Notes: generated by a model not told the origin, from the sequence alone. DNA of 64,000 nt from Mycobacterium tilburgii (GCF_902168065.1 NZ_LR655697.1:1-64000), one strand, 5' to 3'. Shown: positions 1 to 10,447, counted from the stretch's first letter. Translations and numbers: made by a program.

Positions 1-952
1 CATACGAGCCACGCTCGTCGCCCGGCCGCGGCCTGCCACCCGCCGCGCCCGCCAACGCCAGCGCAATGGCGTCCTCGACACCCAGCAGGCCCGCAGGCGG
101 ATCGGGCACCAGTCCGCGCAGCCCGCTGGCCGAGGCCCGCATCGGATGATCGAGCGACTCCACCAGGTCTCCGGCCAGGCCGGGAGGCACCGGCAACGCA
201 AGCCTGGTGATCAGCGACGCCAACGAGGTGTCGACCCGGCCGACCGGAAGCGCGGCGTGCCATCTGCCGGAGACCCGCGCATACGCCCTGAGCAGGTCCC
301 GATAGGACGTGGTTTCCGGGCCGGCGATGTCGTAGCCCCCCGGCGGGACGAGCTCCGGATCGGCCGCTGCGACCAGATAGTGCAGCAGGTCGCGGACGGA
401 GATCGGATCGATCGGGTTGTCCATCCAGCTCGGGACGGGGATCAGCGGGAATCGGTCACCTACGTAGCGCATCATCTCGAACGACGTCGAGCCGGCGCCG
501 ATGATCACCGCCGCGCCCAGCCACACCAGCTCCGAGCCGTCCGGGATGGTCAGCGCCTCGGCCACCTCGGCGCGGCTGGCCAGATGATCGGAGAGTGCCT
601 GGTCGTCCGGCACGAAGCCGCCCAGGTAGACGATGCGACGCACCCCGGCGTCCCGGGCGGCCGTCGCGACGTTGGCGGCCGCGGCCCGGTCGGCGTCCCG
701 GAAATCGGGCTGGCCGATGGCGTGGACCAGGTAGTACAGCACATCGACCGGCCCGGCGGCGTCCATCGCCGCCTGTGCCGACGCCGGATCTGCCGCGTCC
801 AGGCGAACCGGTGCGACGTCATCGAACCAACCGAACCGCTTGAACCGCTTCGGATTTCGGCTCGCGGTCACCACCTGGTGGTGGCGCTCCAGGAGTTCCG
901 TGACCAGCCTGGATCCCACATAGCCGGTCGCGCCGGTCACCACAATCCGCAT
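1..952 (-). CDS. NAD(P)-binding epimerase/NmrA-like protein, 3' end outside window
   Basis: The protein starts with a Rossmann dinucleotide-binding motif, MRIVVTGATGYVGSRL, so it is an atypical short-chain dehydrogenase or NAD(P)H-binding protein. ATG at 952 is chosen because the glycine-rich loop follows directly; an ATG four bases upstream is in another frame. About 317 codons run without a stop to the left edge, where the C-terminus is cut off. Substrate unknown. It is divergent from the decayed genes to its right. Confidence is high for the fold and low for any specific role. Confidence 0.75.
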   Translation of the reverse strand, partial: MRIVVTGATGYVGSRLVTELLERHHQVVTASRNPKRFKRFGWFDDVAPVRLDAADPASAQAAMDAAGPVDVLYYLVHAIGQPDFRDADRAAAANVATAARDAGVRRIVYLGGFVPDDQALSDHLASRAEVAEALTIPDGSELVWLGAAVIIGAGSTSFEMMRYVGDRFPLIPVPSWMDNPIDPISVRDLLHYLVAAADPELVPPGGYDIAGPETTSYRDLLRAYARVSGRWHAALPVGRVDTSLASLITRLALPVPPGLAGDLVESLDHPMRASASGLRGLVPDPPAGLLGVEDAIALALAGAAGGRPRPGDERGSY

Positions 953-1113
953 ACATTCGACCCTATCCCACGGGTGCCATACCTAAAGCGGGTTGGGGTT
1001 GAACCAACTAAGTATAGGTAACCGTAACTAAGTGTATGAACGAAATAACAGGGGGAAATGCCACGCGCGCGGGCTTTTCGACCACGGCCAGCGATGATCC
1101 AACAATCGCAGCA

Positions 1114-1415
1114 ATGTCTGTGCAGTTTCCGTAGCACTACCATCCACAGAAAGAGCTGATTGACCGGCTGAGTAATGTTCTGGGGGAACACTTTCGGCGC
1201 TTCGCGTTGTCGGCCGGTGTCGACCACCGGCACCTGGCGATTTCCATGGACCGGATGGAGCAGCTGACCGGTTTCAGCGAGGCGAACAAGGCCTATGTCG
1301 AGGTCGCACTGGAATTGGGTGAGCGGGCCCTGCGCGCCGCGCTCGACGAGGCCAAGGTCCGGCCCGAAGAGGTGGACATCGGCACACTCGTGACACCGTT
1401 TTGCGCGGCGTCGCC
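1114..1415 (+). pseudogene. Type III polyketide synthase, N-terminal remnant
   Basis: The frame from ATG 1114 reads MSVQFP, then a TAG stop at 1132-1134, then about 90 residues that resemble the N-terminus of chalcone/stilbene synthase-like enzymes (Pks10/Pks11/Pks18 type), including LTGFSEANKAYVEVALELG and ALDEAKVRPEEVD. Such enzymes condense acyl-CoA starters with malonyl-CoA. Homology ends near 1415, before the catalytic Cys, His and Asn, so about three quarters of the gene is missing. It is followed by an AT-rich stretch and then a different remnant. Family assignment rests on recalled similarity. Confidence 0.6.
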
Positions 1416-1419
1416 GTCC

Positions 1420-1536
1420 GCGGCAAATAAATCTTACCAAATCCGACCCGGTATTGACCAAATAACTGTTACCCAAACAGTTGAGCCAAGTTAGAACCGT
1501 GTTGGCATTTTCCGATAAGGGTATTTCCCACGACTT
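1420..1536. other. AT-rich junction between two gene remnants
   Basis: This stretch is clearly richer in A and T than its surroundings and has no coding signal. It holds a 7-bp inverted repeat, AACTGTT-ACCCA-AACAGTT, near 1463-1481. It separates the polyketide synthase remnant from the TrpB2-like remnant and may be an old intergenic segment or a deletion scar. Confidence 0.35.
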
Positions 1537-2087
1537 TTGTCGATCGGTTGGTCGCACCGGCAGAAGCCGGCGCGCCGCGTCTTGATGGAGACGTGGTGTG
1601 CGGAGGTGATCGCGAGCCCGTCGCCCATCACCGAGGCGGGCAGGGCGGTGCTACAGCGCTGTCCCCGATCACCCCGGTTCGCTCGGCATTGTGATCAGCG
1701 AAGCCGTCGAAGAGGCACTCGGGCGCGCGGACACGCACTATGCGCTCGGTTCGGTGCTAAACCATGTGCTGCTGCATCAGACGCTGATCGGTGACGCCGC
1801 CGGCCTGACACCACGGATGTGGATGTACACGATTGGCCGCGACTTGGATTGAGGCCGTTGCCTGCCCTCAGAAGTCGGTACTGGAGGCGGCCGTGATGTT
1901 CGCCCTCACCGAGGGCATGGTCCCGGCGCCGGAGACCGCCCACGCCATCCGCGGTGTGATCGACGTGGCGCTGGCCGTGCGGGAGGCGCAACAGGAGACC
2001 GTCATCTTGTTCAACTATTCTAGTTATAGGCTGTTGGACATGACGGCGTATGACGACCACCTGCATAGCCGGCTGCCCGCGGACTGA
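1537..2087 (+). pseudogene. TrpB2-like tryptophan synthase beta homologue, C-terminal remnant
   Basis: Pieces in different frames match consecutive parts of TrpB2-type PLP enzymes: [24 protein letters not shown] (about 1558-1640), then [17 protein letters not shown] and [15 protein letters not shown] (about 1669-1785), then EGMVPAPETAHAI and VILFNYSSYRLLDMTAYD to the stop at 2087. The serine- and indole-binding N-terminal half with the PLP lysine is absent. At least two frameshifts separate the blocks, so this is a decayed fragment. The paralogue class is inferred from the EGxVPAPExxHA and LLDxxAYD signatures, not from alignment. Confidence 0.65.
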
Positions 2088-2119
2088 CACGCCCGCCGGA
2101 CGGCGCTACCGTCGGAACC

Positions 2120-2769
2120 ATGGCACGGATCATCCTCATCGGCGGCCACGGCAAGGTCGCGCTGCAGCTGGCTCGCATCCTGATCGAGCGCCAAGACCAG
2201 GTAAGCTCGGTCTTCCGCAATCCCGATCACCGCGACGACGTCGCCACCACCGGCGCGTTGGCCGCCTGCTAGCCGGGCACGACGCGGTCGTCTTCTCGGC
2301 CGAGGCGGGCGGCGGCAACCCGGCGCGGACCTATGCCGTCGACCGAGACGCCGCCATCCGGGTGATCGACGTCGCCGCGCAGGCCGGCGTCAATCGGTTC
2401 GTGACGGTGTCCTACTTCGGCGCCGGGCCGGATCACGGTGTACCGCACGATAATTCGTTCTTCGCCTACGCCGAGGCCAAGGCCGCGGCCGATGCCCACC
2501 TGCGCGACAGTGACCTGGACTGGACCGTGCTGGGTCCCGGCCGGCTGACGCTGGAGCCGGCGATGGGCAAGATCGTGCTCGGCGAAGGCAAGGGTGAGGT
2601 GTCCCGCGCCGACGTCGCGCTGGTTGCCGACGTCGCGCTGGTTGCCGACGTCGCGCTGGTTGCCGACGTCGCGCTGGTTGCCGCCGTCGCGCAGGCCGAC
2701 GATTCGACCCGGCGAACCATCGAATTCAACAACGACGACATCCCTATCGCACAAGCGCTGGCCGGCTGA
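2120..2769 (+). pseudogene. NAD(P)H-binding (NmrA/SDR-like) protein, frameshifted
   Basis: ATG 2120 opens MARIILIGGHGKVALQLARI, a Rossmann nucleotide-binding start, and runs to a TAG at 2273. The rest of the domain (LLAGHDAVVFSAEAGGGNP, VNRFVTVSYFGAG, WTVLGPGRLTLEP) continues in another frame from about 2267 to the stop at 2769. About 15 residues appear to be missing at the break, so a small out-of-frame deletion disabled the gene. The C-terminal part contains an in-frame 18-bp tandem repeat. Function unknown. It lies just upstream of the metE leader on the same strand. Confidence 0.7.
2611..2682 (+). repeat. Four perfect tandem copies of an 18-bp unit (VNTR-like)
   Basis: The unit GACGTCGCGCTGGTTGCC is repeated four times without mismatch, at 2611, 2629, 2647 and 2665, followed by a degenerate fifth unit at 2683. 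The unit is six codons long and encodes DVALVA, so expansion preserves the frame. It lies inside the decayed NAD(P)-binding gene. Perfect identity of the copies suggests recent slippage. Confidence 0.95.
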
Positions 2770-2825
2770 CTAAGCTGCATCTCGCAGCTGGTCTGCGCGC
2801 GCCGCGGTTGCGGCGCGCGCATCGA

Positions 2826-3010
2826 GCGAAGCAAGCAGGACCACGCTTCGTGAGAGGGAACCCGGTGAGAATCCGGGACTGTCCCGCAACGGTATGCAGG
2901 AACGACTGCCGTCAGCGTTTTTGGCAAGCACTGGTCGAAAGACTGGGAAGCGACGGCCATGAGGTGCACCAACCGGTGCGCGCCTGTGAGTCCGGAGACC
3001 TGCCAGTTGT
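2826..3010 (+). promoter_or_regulatory. Cobalamin (B12) riboswitch upstream of metE
   Basis: The leader has the hallmarks of the cobalamin aptamer in order: GAGAGGGAACCCGGTGAGAA near 2853, the GGGACTGTCCCGCAACGGTA segment near 2874, and the B12-box-like GTGAGTCCGGAGACCTGCC at about 2986-3004. It lies about 165 bp before metE, the B12-independent methionine synthase. This arrangement is known in mycobacteria, where B12 represses metE because the B12-dependent MetH can replace it. Ligand-dependent control here is inferred from the conserved core. Confidence 0.93.
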
Positions 3011-3031
3011 GCCGGGCGCGCCGCGCCCGGC
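3011..3031 (+). terminator. GC-rich hairpin after the riboswitch, possible expression platform
   Basis: GCCGGGCG pairs with CGCCCGGC across a five-base loop directly after the B12 box. No T-run follows, so if it stops transcription it would do so as a mycobacterial-style or Rho-assisted signal. It could also be a passive fold. Confidence 0.4.
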
Positions 3032-3174
3032 GGCTCATCGCCTCCGAGGAATGGGCGTTTGGCTGCAGCCGTTGGTGGGGTTAGTACCTCTACGAAGATG
3101 GGGGTGCGCTCCGCTACCGGTTCGGCTGCACGTCCGCCGGCGGTGACCACCACGCCGATCGAAGGACGAAAATC

Positions 3175-5445
3175 GTGACCGCTCAAGCATTCACCGCAAC
3201 GGTTGTCGGCTCGCCGCGCATTGGACCGAACCGCGAACTCAAACGTACGACCGAAGGGTACTGGGCCGGACGCACCAGCCGGGCCGATCTGAAACGCGTG
3301 GCCGCGACCCTGCGGCGCGAAACCTGGACAGGGCTGATCGACGCCGGGCTGGACTCGGTGCCCGTCAACACCTTCTCCTACTACGACCAGGTACTCGACA
3401 CCGCGGTCATGCTGGGTGCGTTGCCGGCCCGGGCCGCGCAGGTCCCCGACGACCTGGATCGCTACTTTGCCGCCGCGCGCGGTAACCAAGATGTCGCGCC
3501 GCTGGAAATGACCAAGTGGTTCGACACCAACTACCATTACATCGTTCCCGAGATCGAGCCCGCGACGCAGTTCTCACTGCACCCCGACAAGGTGCTCGCC
3601 GAACTGAAAGAGGCTCACGGACTTGGGATTCCCGCGCGCCCGGTGGTCATCGGACCGATCACGTTCCTGCTGTTGAGCAAGGCCGTGAACGGTGGTGGTG
3701 CGCCGATCGACCGGTGGAAGGAGCTGGTCGGGATCTACTCGGAGCTGCTGTCGCTGCTCGCCGACAATGGTGCGCAGTGGGTGCAGATCGATGAGCCGGC
3801 CCTAGTCACCGACATGTCCCCCGATGCGCCGGCACTGGCCGAGGCGGTCTACACCGCGCTGGGCGCGGTGAGCAACCGGCCCGCCATCTACGTCGCCACC
3901 TACTTCGGCGACCCGCGCGATTCGTTAGCCGCGTTAGCCCGCACCCCCGTCGAGGCGATCGGCGTCGACCTCGTCTACGGCCCGGACACCGCGCTCGCGG
4001 CGGTGCCCGAGCTTGCCACCAAGACCCTGGTGGCCGGCGTCGTCGACGGGCGCAACGTCTGGCGTACCGATCTCGAGGCGGCGCTGGGCAAGCTGACGGC
4101 ACTGCGGGATTCGGTCGGTTCGGTCGCGGTGTCGACGTCGTGCTCGACGCTGCACGTGCCGTACTCGCTGCAGCCGGAGACCGGGCTTGACGATGCGCTG
4201 CGCAGCTGGCTGGCGTTCGGCCAGGAGAAGGTGACCGAGGTGGTGACGCTGGCGCGGGCGTTGCATGCGGGCCGCGATGTGGTGGCCGACGAGATCGCGG
4301 CCTCCAACGCCGCAGTGGCCTCCCGCCGGAAGGACCCGCGGCTGCACAACGACGAGGTGCGCGCCCGCATCGACGCGATCCTGGCCTCCGGCACCCACCG
4401 CGGTGACGCCGCGCAACGCCGCGCCCGTCAGGAGGAACGGCTGCACCTTCCGCCGCTGCCGACCACCACGATCGGCTCCTTCCCGCAAACCGTCGAGATC
4501 CGCAAGGCCCGTGCCGCGCTGGTGGCCGGCGACATCGACCAGGCCAAGTACGACCGCCGTATGAAACAGGAGATTGCGGACATCATCGAGTTGCAAGAGC
4601 AGCTCGGCCTCGACGTGCTGGTGCACGGGGAACCCGAACGCAACGACATGGTGCAGTATTTTGCCGAGCAGCTGGACGGCTTCTTCGCCACCAGGAACGG
4701 CTGGGTGCAGTCCTACGGCAGCCGCTGCGTGCGACCCCCGGTGCTGTTCGGCGACGTGATTCGCCGGCATCCGATGACCGTGCAGTGGGCGAGGTATGCG
4801 CAGTCGCTGACCGACAAGCCGGTCAAGGGCATGTTGACCGGGCCGGTGACGATCCTGGCGTGGTCGTTCGTCCGGGACGACCAGCCCCGTGCCGACACCG
4901 CGCATCAGATGGCCCTGGCCGTCCGCGAGGAGACGGTGGATCTGGAGGCCGCGGGCATCGCGATCATTCAGGTCGACGAGCCGGCGCTGCGGGAGCTGTT
5001 GCCGCTGCGCCGGGCCGACCAGGAGGAGTATTTGCGTTGGGCCGTTGGGTCTTTCAGGTTGGCCACCTCCGGCGTCGCCGATGCCACGCAGATCCATACG
5101 CACTTGTGCTACTCGGAATTCGGTGAGGTGATCGGCGCGATCGCCGACCTGGACGCCGACGTGACGTCCATCGAGGCGGCCCGCTCACACATGGAGGTGC
5201 TGGACGACCTGAACGCGGTCGGCTTCGCCAACAGCGTGGGCCCGGGGGTCTATGACATCCACTCCCCGCGCGTGCCGAGTACAGAGGAGATGGCCGAGTC
5301 GTTGCGCGCCGCGCTGCGCGCGGTGACGGCCGAGCGGTTGTGGGTCAACCCGGACTGCGGGCTCAAGACCCGCAACACCAACGAGGTGAACGCGTCGCTT
5401 CGCAACATGGTTGCCGCCGCACAGGAAGTGCGCGGCGGCGTCTAG
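3175..5445 (+). CDS. metE: Cobalamin-independent methionine synthase MetE
   Basis: MetE moves a methyl group from methyltetrahydropteroyl-triglutamate to homocysteine, the last step of methionine synthesis, in the cytoplasm. The 756 residues match the full family length with both barrel domains. The zinc site is intact: His643 and Cys645 in [12 protein letters not shown] and Cys728 in NPDCGLKTR. The GTG start at 3175 is preceded by GAAGGA eight bases upstream. The N-terminal substrate region begins [14 protein letters not shown]. Expression is probably controlled by the cobalamin riboswitch in its leader. Downstream is a decayed DUF3556 gene on the opposite strand. Confidence 0.98.
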   Translation: MTAQAFTATVVGSPRIGPNRELKRTTEGYWAGRTSRADLKRVAATLRRETWTGLIDAGLDSVPVNTFSYYDQVLDTAVMLGALPARAAQVPDDLDRYFAAARGNQDVAPLEMTKWFDTNYHYIVPEIEPATQFSLHPDKVLAELKEAHGLGIPARPVVIGPITFLLLSKAVNGGGAPIDRWKELVGIYSELLSLLADNGAQWVQIDEPALVTDMSPDAPALAEAVYTALGAVSNRPAIYVATYFGDPRDSLAALARTPVEAIGVDLVYGPDTALAAVPELATKTLVAGVVDGRNVWRTDLEAALGKLTALRDSVGSVAVSTSCSTLHVPYSLQPETGLDDALRSWLAFGQEKVTEVVTLARALHAGRDVVADEIAASNAAVASRRKDPRLHNDEVRARIDAILASGTHRGDAAQRRARQEERLHLPPLPTTTIGSFPQTVEIRKARAALVAGDIDQAKYDRRMKQEIADIIELQEQLGLDVLVHGEPERNDMVQYFAEQLDGFFATRNGWVQSYGSRCVRPPVLFGDVIRRHPMTVQWARYAQSLTDKPVKGMLTGPVTILAWSFVRDDQPRADTAHQMALAVREETVDLEAAGIAIIQVDEPALRELLPLRRADQEEYLRWAVGSFRLATSGVADATQIHTHLCYSEFGEVIGAIADLDADVTSIEAARSHMEVLDDLNAVGFANSVGPGVYDIHSPRVPSTEEMAESLRAALRAVTAERLWVNPDCGLKTRNTNEVNASLRNMVAAAQEVRGGV

Positions 5446-5508
5446 TCCCCGGGCTTGTGGCCGAGCGTAACATCAGGGCGCGTTTCAGCGAATTTTTTCG
5501 CGCTGGCA

Positions 5509-6901
5509 TCACGCTCGCGGTTCTTCCTCGGCCTCGGACTCAGCATCCGACAACACCTGAACCGGCACATCGTCGGACCAGGGCTGTCGGGTCACCATGT
5601 CGGCGACCTTGACGACGCCGCGCTCGAACTCACCGGTCGCGGCGTCCACAGCCGATAGGTCTGGGTTTGTTTATGGATCGGCTGCGCGTCGAGTAGCACC
5701 ACCCGCACCTCGCAGGGCAGAAAGCCGCACCGTTGCTGCATCGCGGCGATCAGCTGCTCGTTGTGCATATGACCGTCGCTGAAGTTCCACCCGACGGCGG
5801 TGCTGCAGATCCGTTCTCCGTCTGTGATGACGTAATCGTCCTCGTTCTGGCCGGCCATCGCCCGATGCGCCAGCGTGAACAGCGCCCGGCCGTGAGTGTT
5901 CATGGCGCGGAACGCATATCCGAAATACATCGGGATCTGCGCGCGTTCTGGGCAGCCGGCATGCTGGCGATCGAAACGATGTTGTGGTTGATCTTCTTGT
6001 CCGCGGACGGCTTGATGCACTACAGCGTGGTGTCCCAATTGACGGCGTAATAGCGCATGCCGCGCAGAAACGAGATCCTGCGCGGAAACAGATTGCCCAG
6101 GATCACGATAAGCACTGAACTGGGGCCGGAAGACCGGGTTGTTGGACATCATCGTCGACATCACGAACGGAAAGTGCTTGTTAAGTTTGGATGTCGCCGC
6201 GCCAGTCCAGATGACCAAGAAAACTAACTTGGCCGCGATGTTCATGTCGGCACCACCGAATACGAACGTCACCGCCAGCGATGCATAACCTCACCCCGGG
6301 CGGCGAGGAAGATCACCTTGTCCCGCAACCCGAGCACGACCAGGATCAGCACGATCCTCCAGGTGGTGATCAACCCGACCTGTGTGCCCTGCTCCGAGAC
6401 GGGCCCGGTGCCGTCGGCGAACAGGGTGAGGAAAAGCAACAGCAGCAGCCCGTATAGCGCGACGTCGACCAGGGTGCGGGCGGTGCCCGTGGTCGCCGGG
6501 ACGCGATTCGGCCAGGGGACAACCGGATGGTCTCGGGCCGAAGTCAATACAGGATCGAACCCAGCAGCGGCCAGATGCGGGTTGTTCAACGGCCCGAGAC
6601 CACACCCGAGCCCGACCTCGAATAGCATCGTGTAGAGCACGACCTTCTCAAACGCGATCGGTTCGGCGTACCACGAGGTGACGCGGGTGAAGGCCAGACC
6701 GCGAGTGGTCGCCACCGCCATCAACCACGCGAACAGGATGTAGAGCAGCACCTTGCCGACGTGGAACAGGTACAGCACGACCGGCGTTCCGAAGCCGACC
6801 TCCTCCCAGTGCCGGGCCATCGGCCGGATCTTTTCGCTGCGGGACAGCTTGCTCCACTGATCAATGTCGACCTGCGGCAGTTCGGGTTAAAGGAATCCCA
6901 T
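5509..6901 (-). pseudogene. DUF3556 transmembrane protein, decayed
   Basis: ATG 6901 gives MGFL, then TAA at codon 5, then PELPQVDIDQWSKLSRSEK and the membrane region MARHWEEVGFGTPVVLYLF in the same frame to about 6290. Further pieces in shifted frames include KLVFLVIWTGAATSKLNKHF, NWDTTLWCIKPSADKKIN and GRALFTLAHRAMAGQNEDDY, ending with EEEPRA and a stop at 5509. The order matches the mycobacterial DUF3556 family, usually near 580 residues, with an internal stretch missing. Function of the family is unknown. Several independent lesions show it is dead. Confidence 0.85.
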
Positions 6902-7038
6902 GGTTCCACAGACTAGAACCCCAACAGGGCAGCGCGCCCGGGGCGGCCGATGACATATCGAGCTCACAGTTCACTGGCCGGGTCGCGTGATTGCTCGGTA
7001 CCTGCTCAAGCCAGCGGCACCGGCGCCGGGCAGTGCGA

Positions 7039-8169
7039 CTAGCCGGTCCGGCGCAGCGTCAAAGCCCGCTGCTCGCGCCCGGAATAGGCGCTCAGTGGCC
7101 GGATCAACGCGTTCGATGCCGCTTGCTCCATGATATGGGCGGTCCACCCGGTGATCCTGCTCATCACGAAGATCGGCGTGAAGCAGGCGGTGTCGAACCC
7201 CATCAGGTGGTACGCCGGCCCGGTCGGAAAGTCGAGGTTCGGCAGGATGGCGGTGGCCGCGAACATCTCGGCTTCCAGGACGTTGTACATGTCCAGCCAG
7301 CGCTGTCCGTCGCGGGCGGCGGCGACCCGGGCCAACGCGGCCTTCATCGTCGGCACGCGGGAGTCACCGTTCCTGTAGACCCGATGCCCGAATCCCATGA
7401 TCTTCTCTTTGCGAGCAAGCTTGCCGCGCAACCATTCCCGCGCATTGCGCGGATCACCAATCTCGATCATGTCGCGCATCACCGCCTCGTTGGCACCGCC
7501 GTGCAGGGCACCCTTGAGCGCACCGATGGCCGCAGTCACCGCGCTGTAGATGTCGGACTGCGTCGAGGTCACCACCCGCGCGGCGAAGGTGGACGCGTTG
7601 AAGCCGTGCTCGGCGTAGAGGATCATCGACTGCTCGAATGCCGAGACGATGTCGGGTTCGGGCACCTCCCCGAAGCACATCCGCAGGAAGTTCTCGGCGT
7701 AACCGAGGCTGCTGTGCGGCGGGACGGGTTCGAGCCCGCGGCGGCGCCGCATGTCGACCGCGACGATGGTGGGCAGCACCGCGAGCATGCGCAGCGACTT
7801 GGCCCGGTTCGCCGAGTCGTCGTCCTCGTCGGGGTCCTCGGCGCCCAGAAAGCTGATGGCGGTGCGGACCACGTCCATCGGGTGACAGTTGTCGGGAAGC
7901 TTGCTCAACAGCGACAGCATCGACCGGTCCAGCCGCCGGCTTGCCCGCTCACGCTGAGTGAACAGGGCGAGCTCCGCGTCGGTCGGTAACTCACCGCGCC
8001 AGAGCAGGAACGCGACCTGCTCGAAGGTGCAGTGCGCGGCCAGATCCTGCACCGGATAGCCACGGTACGTCAGCGAGTTGGTCTCCGACACCACCTTCGA
8101 AACGGCGGTGGTGTCCACCACCACGCCGGCAAGGCCCTTGCGGATATCGGTGGTCGGTGCGGTCACCAC
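7039..8169 (-). CDS. prpC: 2-methylcitrate synthase (citrate synthase family) PrpC/GltA1
   Basis: It condenses propionyl-CoA with oxaloacetate to 2-methylcitrate, the entry to the methylcitrate cycle. It carries the citrate synthase fold with GALHGGANEAVM, GFGHRVYRNGDSR and the late catalytic-region DFPTGPAYHLMG. The GTG at 8169 is preferred over an ATG 15 bases upstream because GGGAGG lies seven bases before it; an adjacent GTG at 8166 overlaps the prpB stop as GTGA. This gives about 376 residues, near the family length. It is the last gene of the prpD-prpB-prpC operon and appears intact. Confidence 0.95.
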   Translation of the reverse strand: MVTAPTTDIRKGLAGVVVDTTAVSKVVSETNSLTYRGYPVQDLAAHCTFEQVAFLLWRGELPTDAELALFTQRERASRRLDRSMLSLLSKLPDNCHPMDVVRTAISFLGAEDPDEDDDSANRAKSLRMLAVLPTIVAVDMRRRRGLEPVPPHSSLGYAENFLRMCFGEVPEPDIVSAFEQSMILYAEHGFNASTFAARVVTSTQSDIYSAVTAAIGALKGALHGGANEAVMRDMIEIGDPRNAREWLRGKLARKEKIMGFGHRVYRNGDSRVPTMKAALARVAAARDGQRWLDMYNVLEAEMFAATAILPNLDFPTGPAYHLMGFDTACFTPIFVMSRITGWTAHIMEQAASNALIRPLSAYSGREQRALTLRRTG

Positions 8170-8918
8170 GGTGTTACCTCCCATACGTCGTACCCCAGCA
8201 GCTCATAGAGCCTGCTGCGGTGCTGCATTCGATCGAGGAGATCGAATTGCGTTCCCGTTGTGCCGATTTCACGCAAACCCGCCTCTACGGCGAACATGGC
8301 CAGCCGCAGTGTGGTGACCGGGTAGATGACTATGTTGCAGCCGAGGTCGGTTAGCTGGCTCGCGCTGAGCAGCGGCGACTTACCGAACTCGGTCATGTTG
8401 GCCAGCATCGGCACGTCGACGGCGGCGCGGAACGCCTCAGCGTCGGTGCGGGCGCAGATGACGAAATCCGGGTCGCGGCGCGCGGATACGGCCGCGCGCA
8501 GCAGTCGCACCATGTCGGCGGTCGGGATGACGTCCTTGCCGTCGAGGTGGCCGCACCGCTTCGGGTTGACCTGGTTCTCCAGATGGCATCCGGCCAGCCC
8601 GGCATCTTCCAGCGCCGTCACGGTGCGTACGGCGTTGACGGGTGCGCCGAATCCCGTGTCCGCGTCGATCAGCGTCGGCAGTTCGGTGGCAGCGGCGATG
8701 TGGGCGCCACGGCTCGCGACCTCGGTCAGGGTGGTAAACCCGATGTCGGGTAACTCGAGGTCGGCCGACAGCGCGGCACCGGACACATAGACACCCTCGA
8801 AGCCCGCGTCCGCGACGGCCTTGGCCACCAGCGGCGAGAATACACCCGGAAAGCGCTGCAGGCGACCGGAATTCATCCCGGACCGCAGCGCCGCACGCTT
8901 GTCGGCCGCGCTCGTCAT
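8163..8918 (-). CDS. prpB: 2-methylisocitrate lyase PrpB with internal in-frame deletion
   Basis: PrpB cleaves 2-methylisocitrate to pyruvate and succinate. The start (ATG 8918, overlapping the prpD stop as ATGA), [20 protein letters not shown], the catalytic loop [10 protein letters not shown] and the C-terminal half are present. Only 251 residues are encoded, against about 295-305 in the family. The text jumps from ICARTDA directly to [19 protein letters not shown]. The missing 35-40 residues normally hold the RAKAYVxAGADMIFPEAL strand with an active-site glutamate. The frame is kept but the barrel lacks a helix-strand unit, so the product is probably inactive. Isocitrate lyase elsewhere may compensate. 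Confidence 0.85.
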   Translation of the reverse strand: MTSAADKRAALRSGMNSGRLQRFPGVFSPLVAKAVADAGFEGVYVSGAALSADLELPDIGFTTLTEVASRGAHIAAATELPTLIDADTGFGAPVNAVRTVTALEDAGLAGCHLENQVNPKRCGHLDGKDVIPTADMVRLLRAAVSARRDPDFVICARTDAEAFRAAVDVPMLANMTEFGKSPLLSASQLTDLGCNIVIYPVTTLRLAMFAVEAGLREIGTTGTQFDLLDRMQHRSRLYELLGYDVWEVTPW

Positions 8919-10447
8919 CCGAAGATCCCGGAGGGGATCAGCGGCGCTTTGTCCAGCACCCGCTGATCGACGAGAATGTTCAGCGCCCCCAGCGTGTCGC
9001 TCCCGAGGTCGGCAAGGCTCTCGACAGCGCCCAGGAACCGTTGCTGTTCAGCGGGTTCCACGATGTCGGTGGCGAGCTCGGTGAACTTTCGCTCATACTG
9101 CTCGCGCGCGAACGGACGCGCTCCGAGCGGATGAGCGTCGGCCACCGCCAGTTCTTCGGATATCACCTCACCACTCTTGAGAGTCACCTCGGCGCGCGCC
9201 CCGAATGCCTTCTCGGCCGGGTCATTCGAGTGGTAGCGACGAGTCCACTCCGGATCCTCCACGCTGCTGATCTTCTGCCACAGTTCGATGGTGTCCGGCC
9301 GGCGCGTCCGCTCGGGGGCATAGGAGCGCTCGTGGTGCCAGCTGCCGTCCTGCAGCGCGACCGCGAAGATGTACGGCAGCGAATGGTCCAGCGTTTCCCG
9401 AGAGGCGTCCGGGTCGAACTTCTGCGGGTCGCCCGAACCCGTCCCGATTACCACGTGGGTGTGCTGGCTGGTGTGCAGCACGATCGTGGCGATCTGCCCG
9501 AGATCGCCGATCCGCTCGCGCAGCCGGCGCGCGAGGTCGATGGGCGCCTGGCTTTGGTATTCGGCGGAGTGCTCCTTGGTGTAGCTGTCCAGGATCGCGC
9601 GCTTGGGTTCGCCGGGCTCGGGCAGCGGCACCCGGTAGACGCGATCCGTCCCGCCGAGCAGCCAGGCGATGACGCCGTCCTCGCCCTCCCAGATGGGTGC
9701 GGGCGACCCCTCTCCCCGCATCGCGCGGTCGACGGCCTCGATCGCGACCTTGCCGGCGAATGCGGGCGCGAAGGCCTTCCAGCTCGAGATCAGCCCCTTA
9801 CGAGATTGGCGGGTGCTGGTGGTGAGGTGCAGGGCCTGCCCGACGGCCTGATAGATGGTGTCCGCGTCCAGCCCCAGCATCGTCCCGATGCCGGCGGCCA
9901 CCGACGGGCCCAGGTGCGCGACGTGGTCGATCTTGTGCTCGTGCAGGCAGATTCCCTTGGCCAGGTCGATCTGGATCTCGTATGCGGTGGCCAGGCCGCG
10001 GATCAGGTCGGCGCCGGGCACCGCGAGCTGCTGGGCGACCGCGACGAGCGGCGGGATGTTGTCACCGGGATGCGCGTACTCGGCGGCCAAAAACGTGTCG
10101 TGGAAATCGAGTTCGCGCACGGCGACGCCGTTGGCCCAGGCCGCCCATTCCGTCGAAAAGCAGCCCGGCACCCCGAAGACCGGTGCGCCCCGCCGCGCCG
10201 GATGCGCCAGCGCCTGCGCACGAGCCGCCGTCACGGGTCGCCTGATCACCGCCGCGGCGCTCACGGCGGTGTTGTCAATGATCCGGTTGCGCACCATTTC
10301 GACGGTGTCGGGGTCGACCGGAACCGGATCGGTGGCAACCTCGGCGATCTTGGCGGCGAGGTGCTCGCGACGGGGGAAATCGTCGGCGCTGCGGCGGGCC
10401 CAAACCTCATGGATACGCATAAGACGCACGGTACGCAACACCGTCAT
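8915..10447 (-). CDS. prpD: 2-methylcitrate dehydratase PrpD
   Basis: PrpD dehydrates 2-methylcitrate in the propionate-degrading methylcitrate cycle. The MmgE/PrpD fold is continuous: [58 protein letters not shown] and [16 protein letters not shown]. The ATG at 10447 gives [15 protein letters not shown] and about 510 residues, close to the M. tuberculosis protein; ATG 10420 is the alternative. No strong ribosome binding site is seen at either. Its stop overlaps the prpB ATG by four bases, implying translational coupling. It is divergent from the regulator prpR. Confidence 0.93.
   Translation of the reverse strand: MTVLRTVRLMRIHEVWARRSADDFPRREHLAAKIAEVATDPVPVDPDTVEMVRNRIIDNTAVSAAAVIRRPVTAARAQALAHPARRGAPVFGVPGCFSTEWAAWANGVAVRELDFHDTFLAAEYAHPGDNIPPLVAVAQQLAVPGADLIRGLATAYEIQIDLAKGICLHEHKIDHVAHLGPSVAAGIGTMLGLDADTIYQAVGQALHLTTSTRQSRKGLISSWKAFAPAFAGKVAIEAVDRAMRGEGSPAPIWEGEDGVIAWLLGGTDRVYRVPLPEPGEPKRAILDSYTKEHSAEYQSQAPIDLARRLRERIGDLGQIATIVLHTSQHTHVVIGTGSGDPQKFDPDASRETLDHSLPYIFAVALQDGSWHHERSYAPERTRRPDTIELWQKISSVEDPEWTRRYHSNDPAEKAFGARAEVTLKSGEVISEELAVADAHPLGARPFAREQYERKFTELATDIVEPAEQQRFLGAVESLADLGSDTLGALNILVDQRVLDKAPLIPSGIFG

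Noticed and set aside
146-1021. Long plus-strand open frame of about 290 codons at the left end
   Set aside because: It is antisense to the NAD(P)-binding protein, is very rich in Arg, Asp and Gly, and shows no family motif. High-GC DNA commonly has such shadow frames.
2611-2682. CRISPR array
   Set aside because: The repeats are contiguous with no spacers and encode an in-frame peptide.
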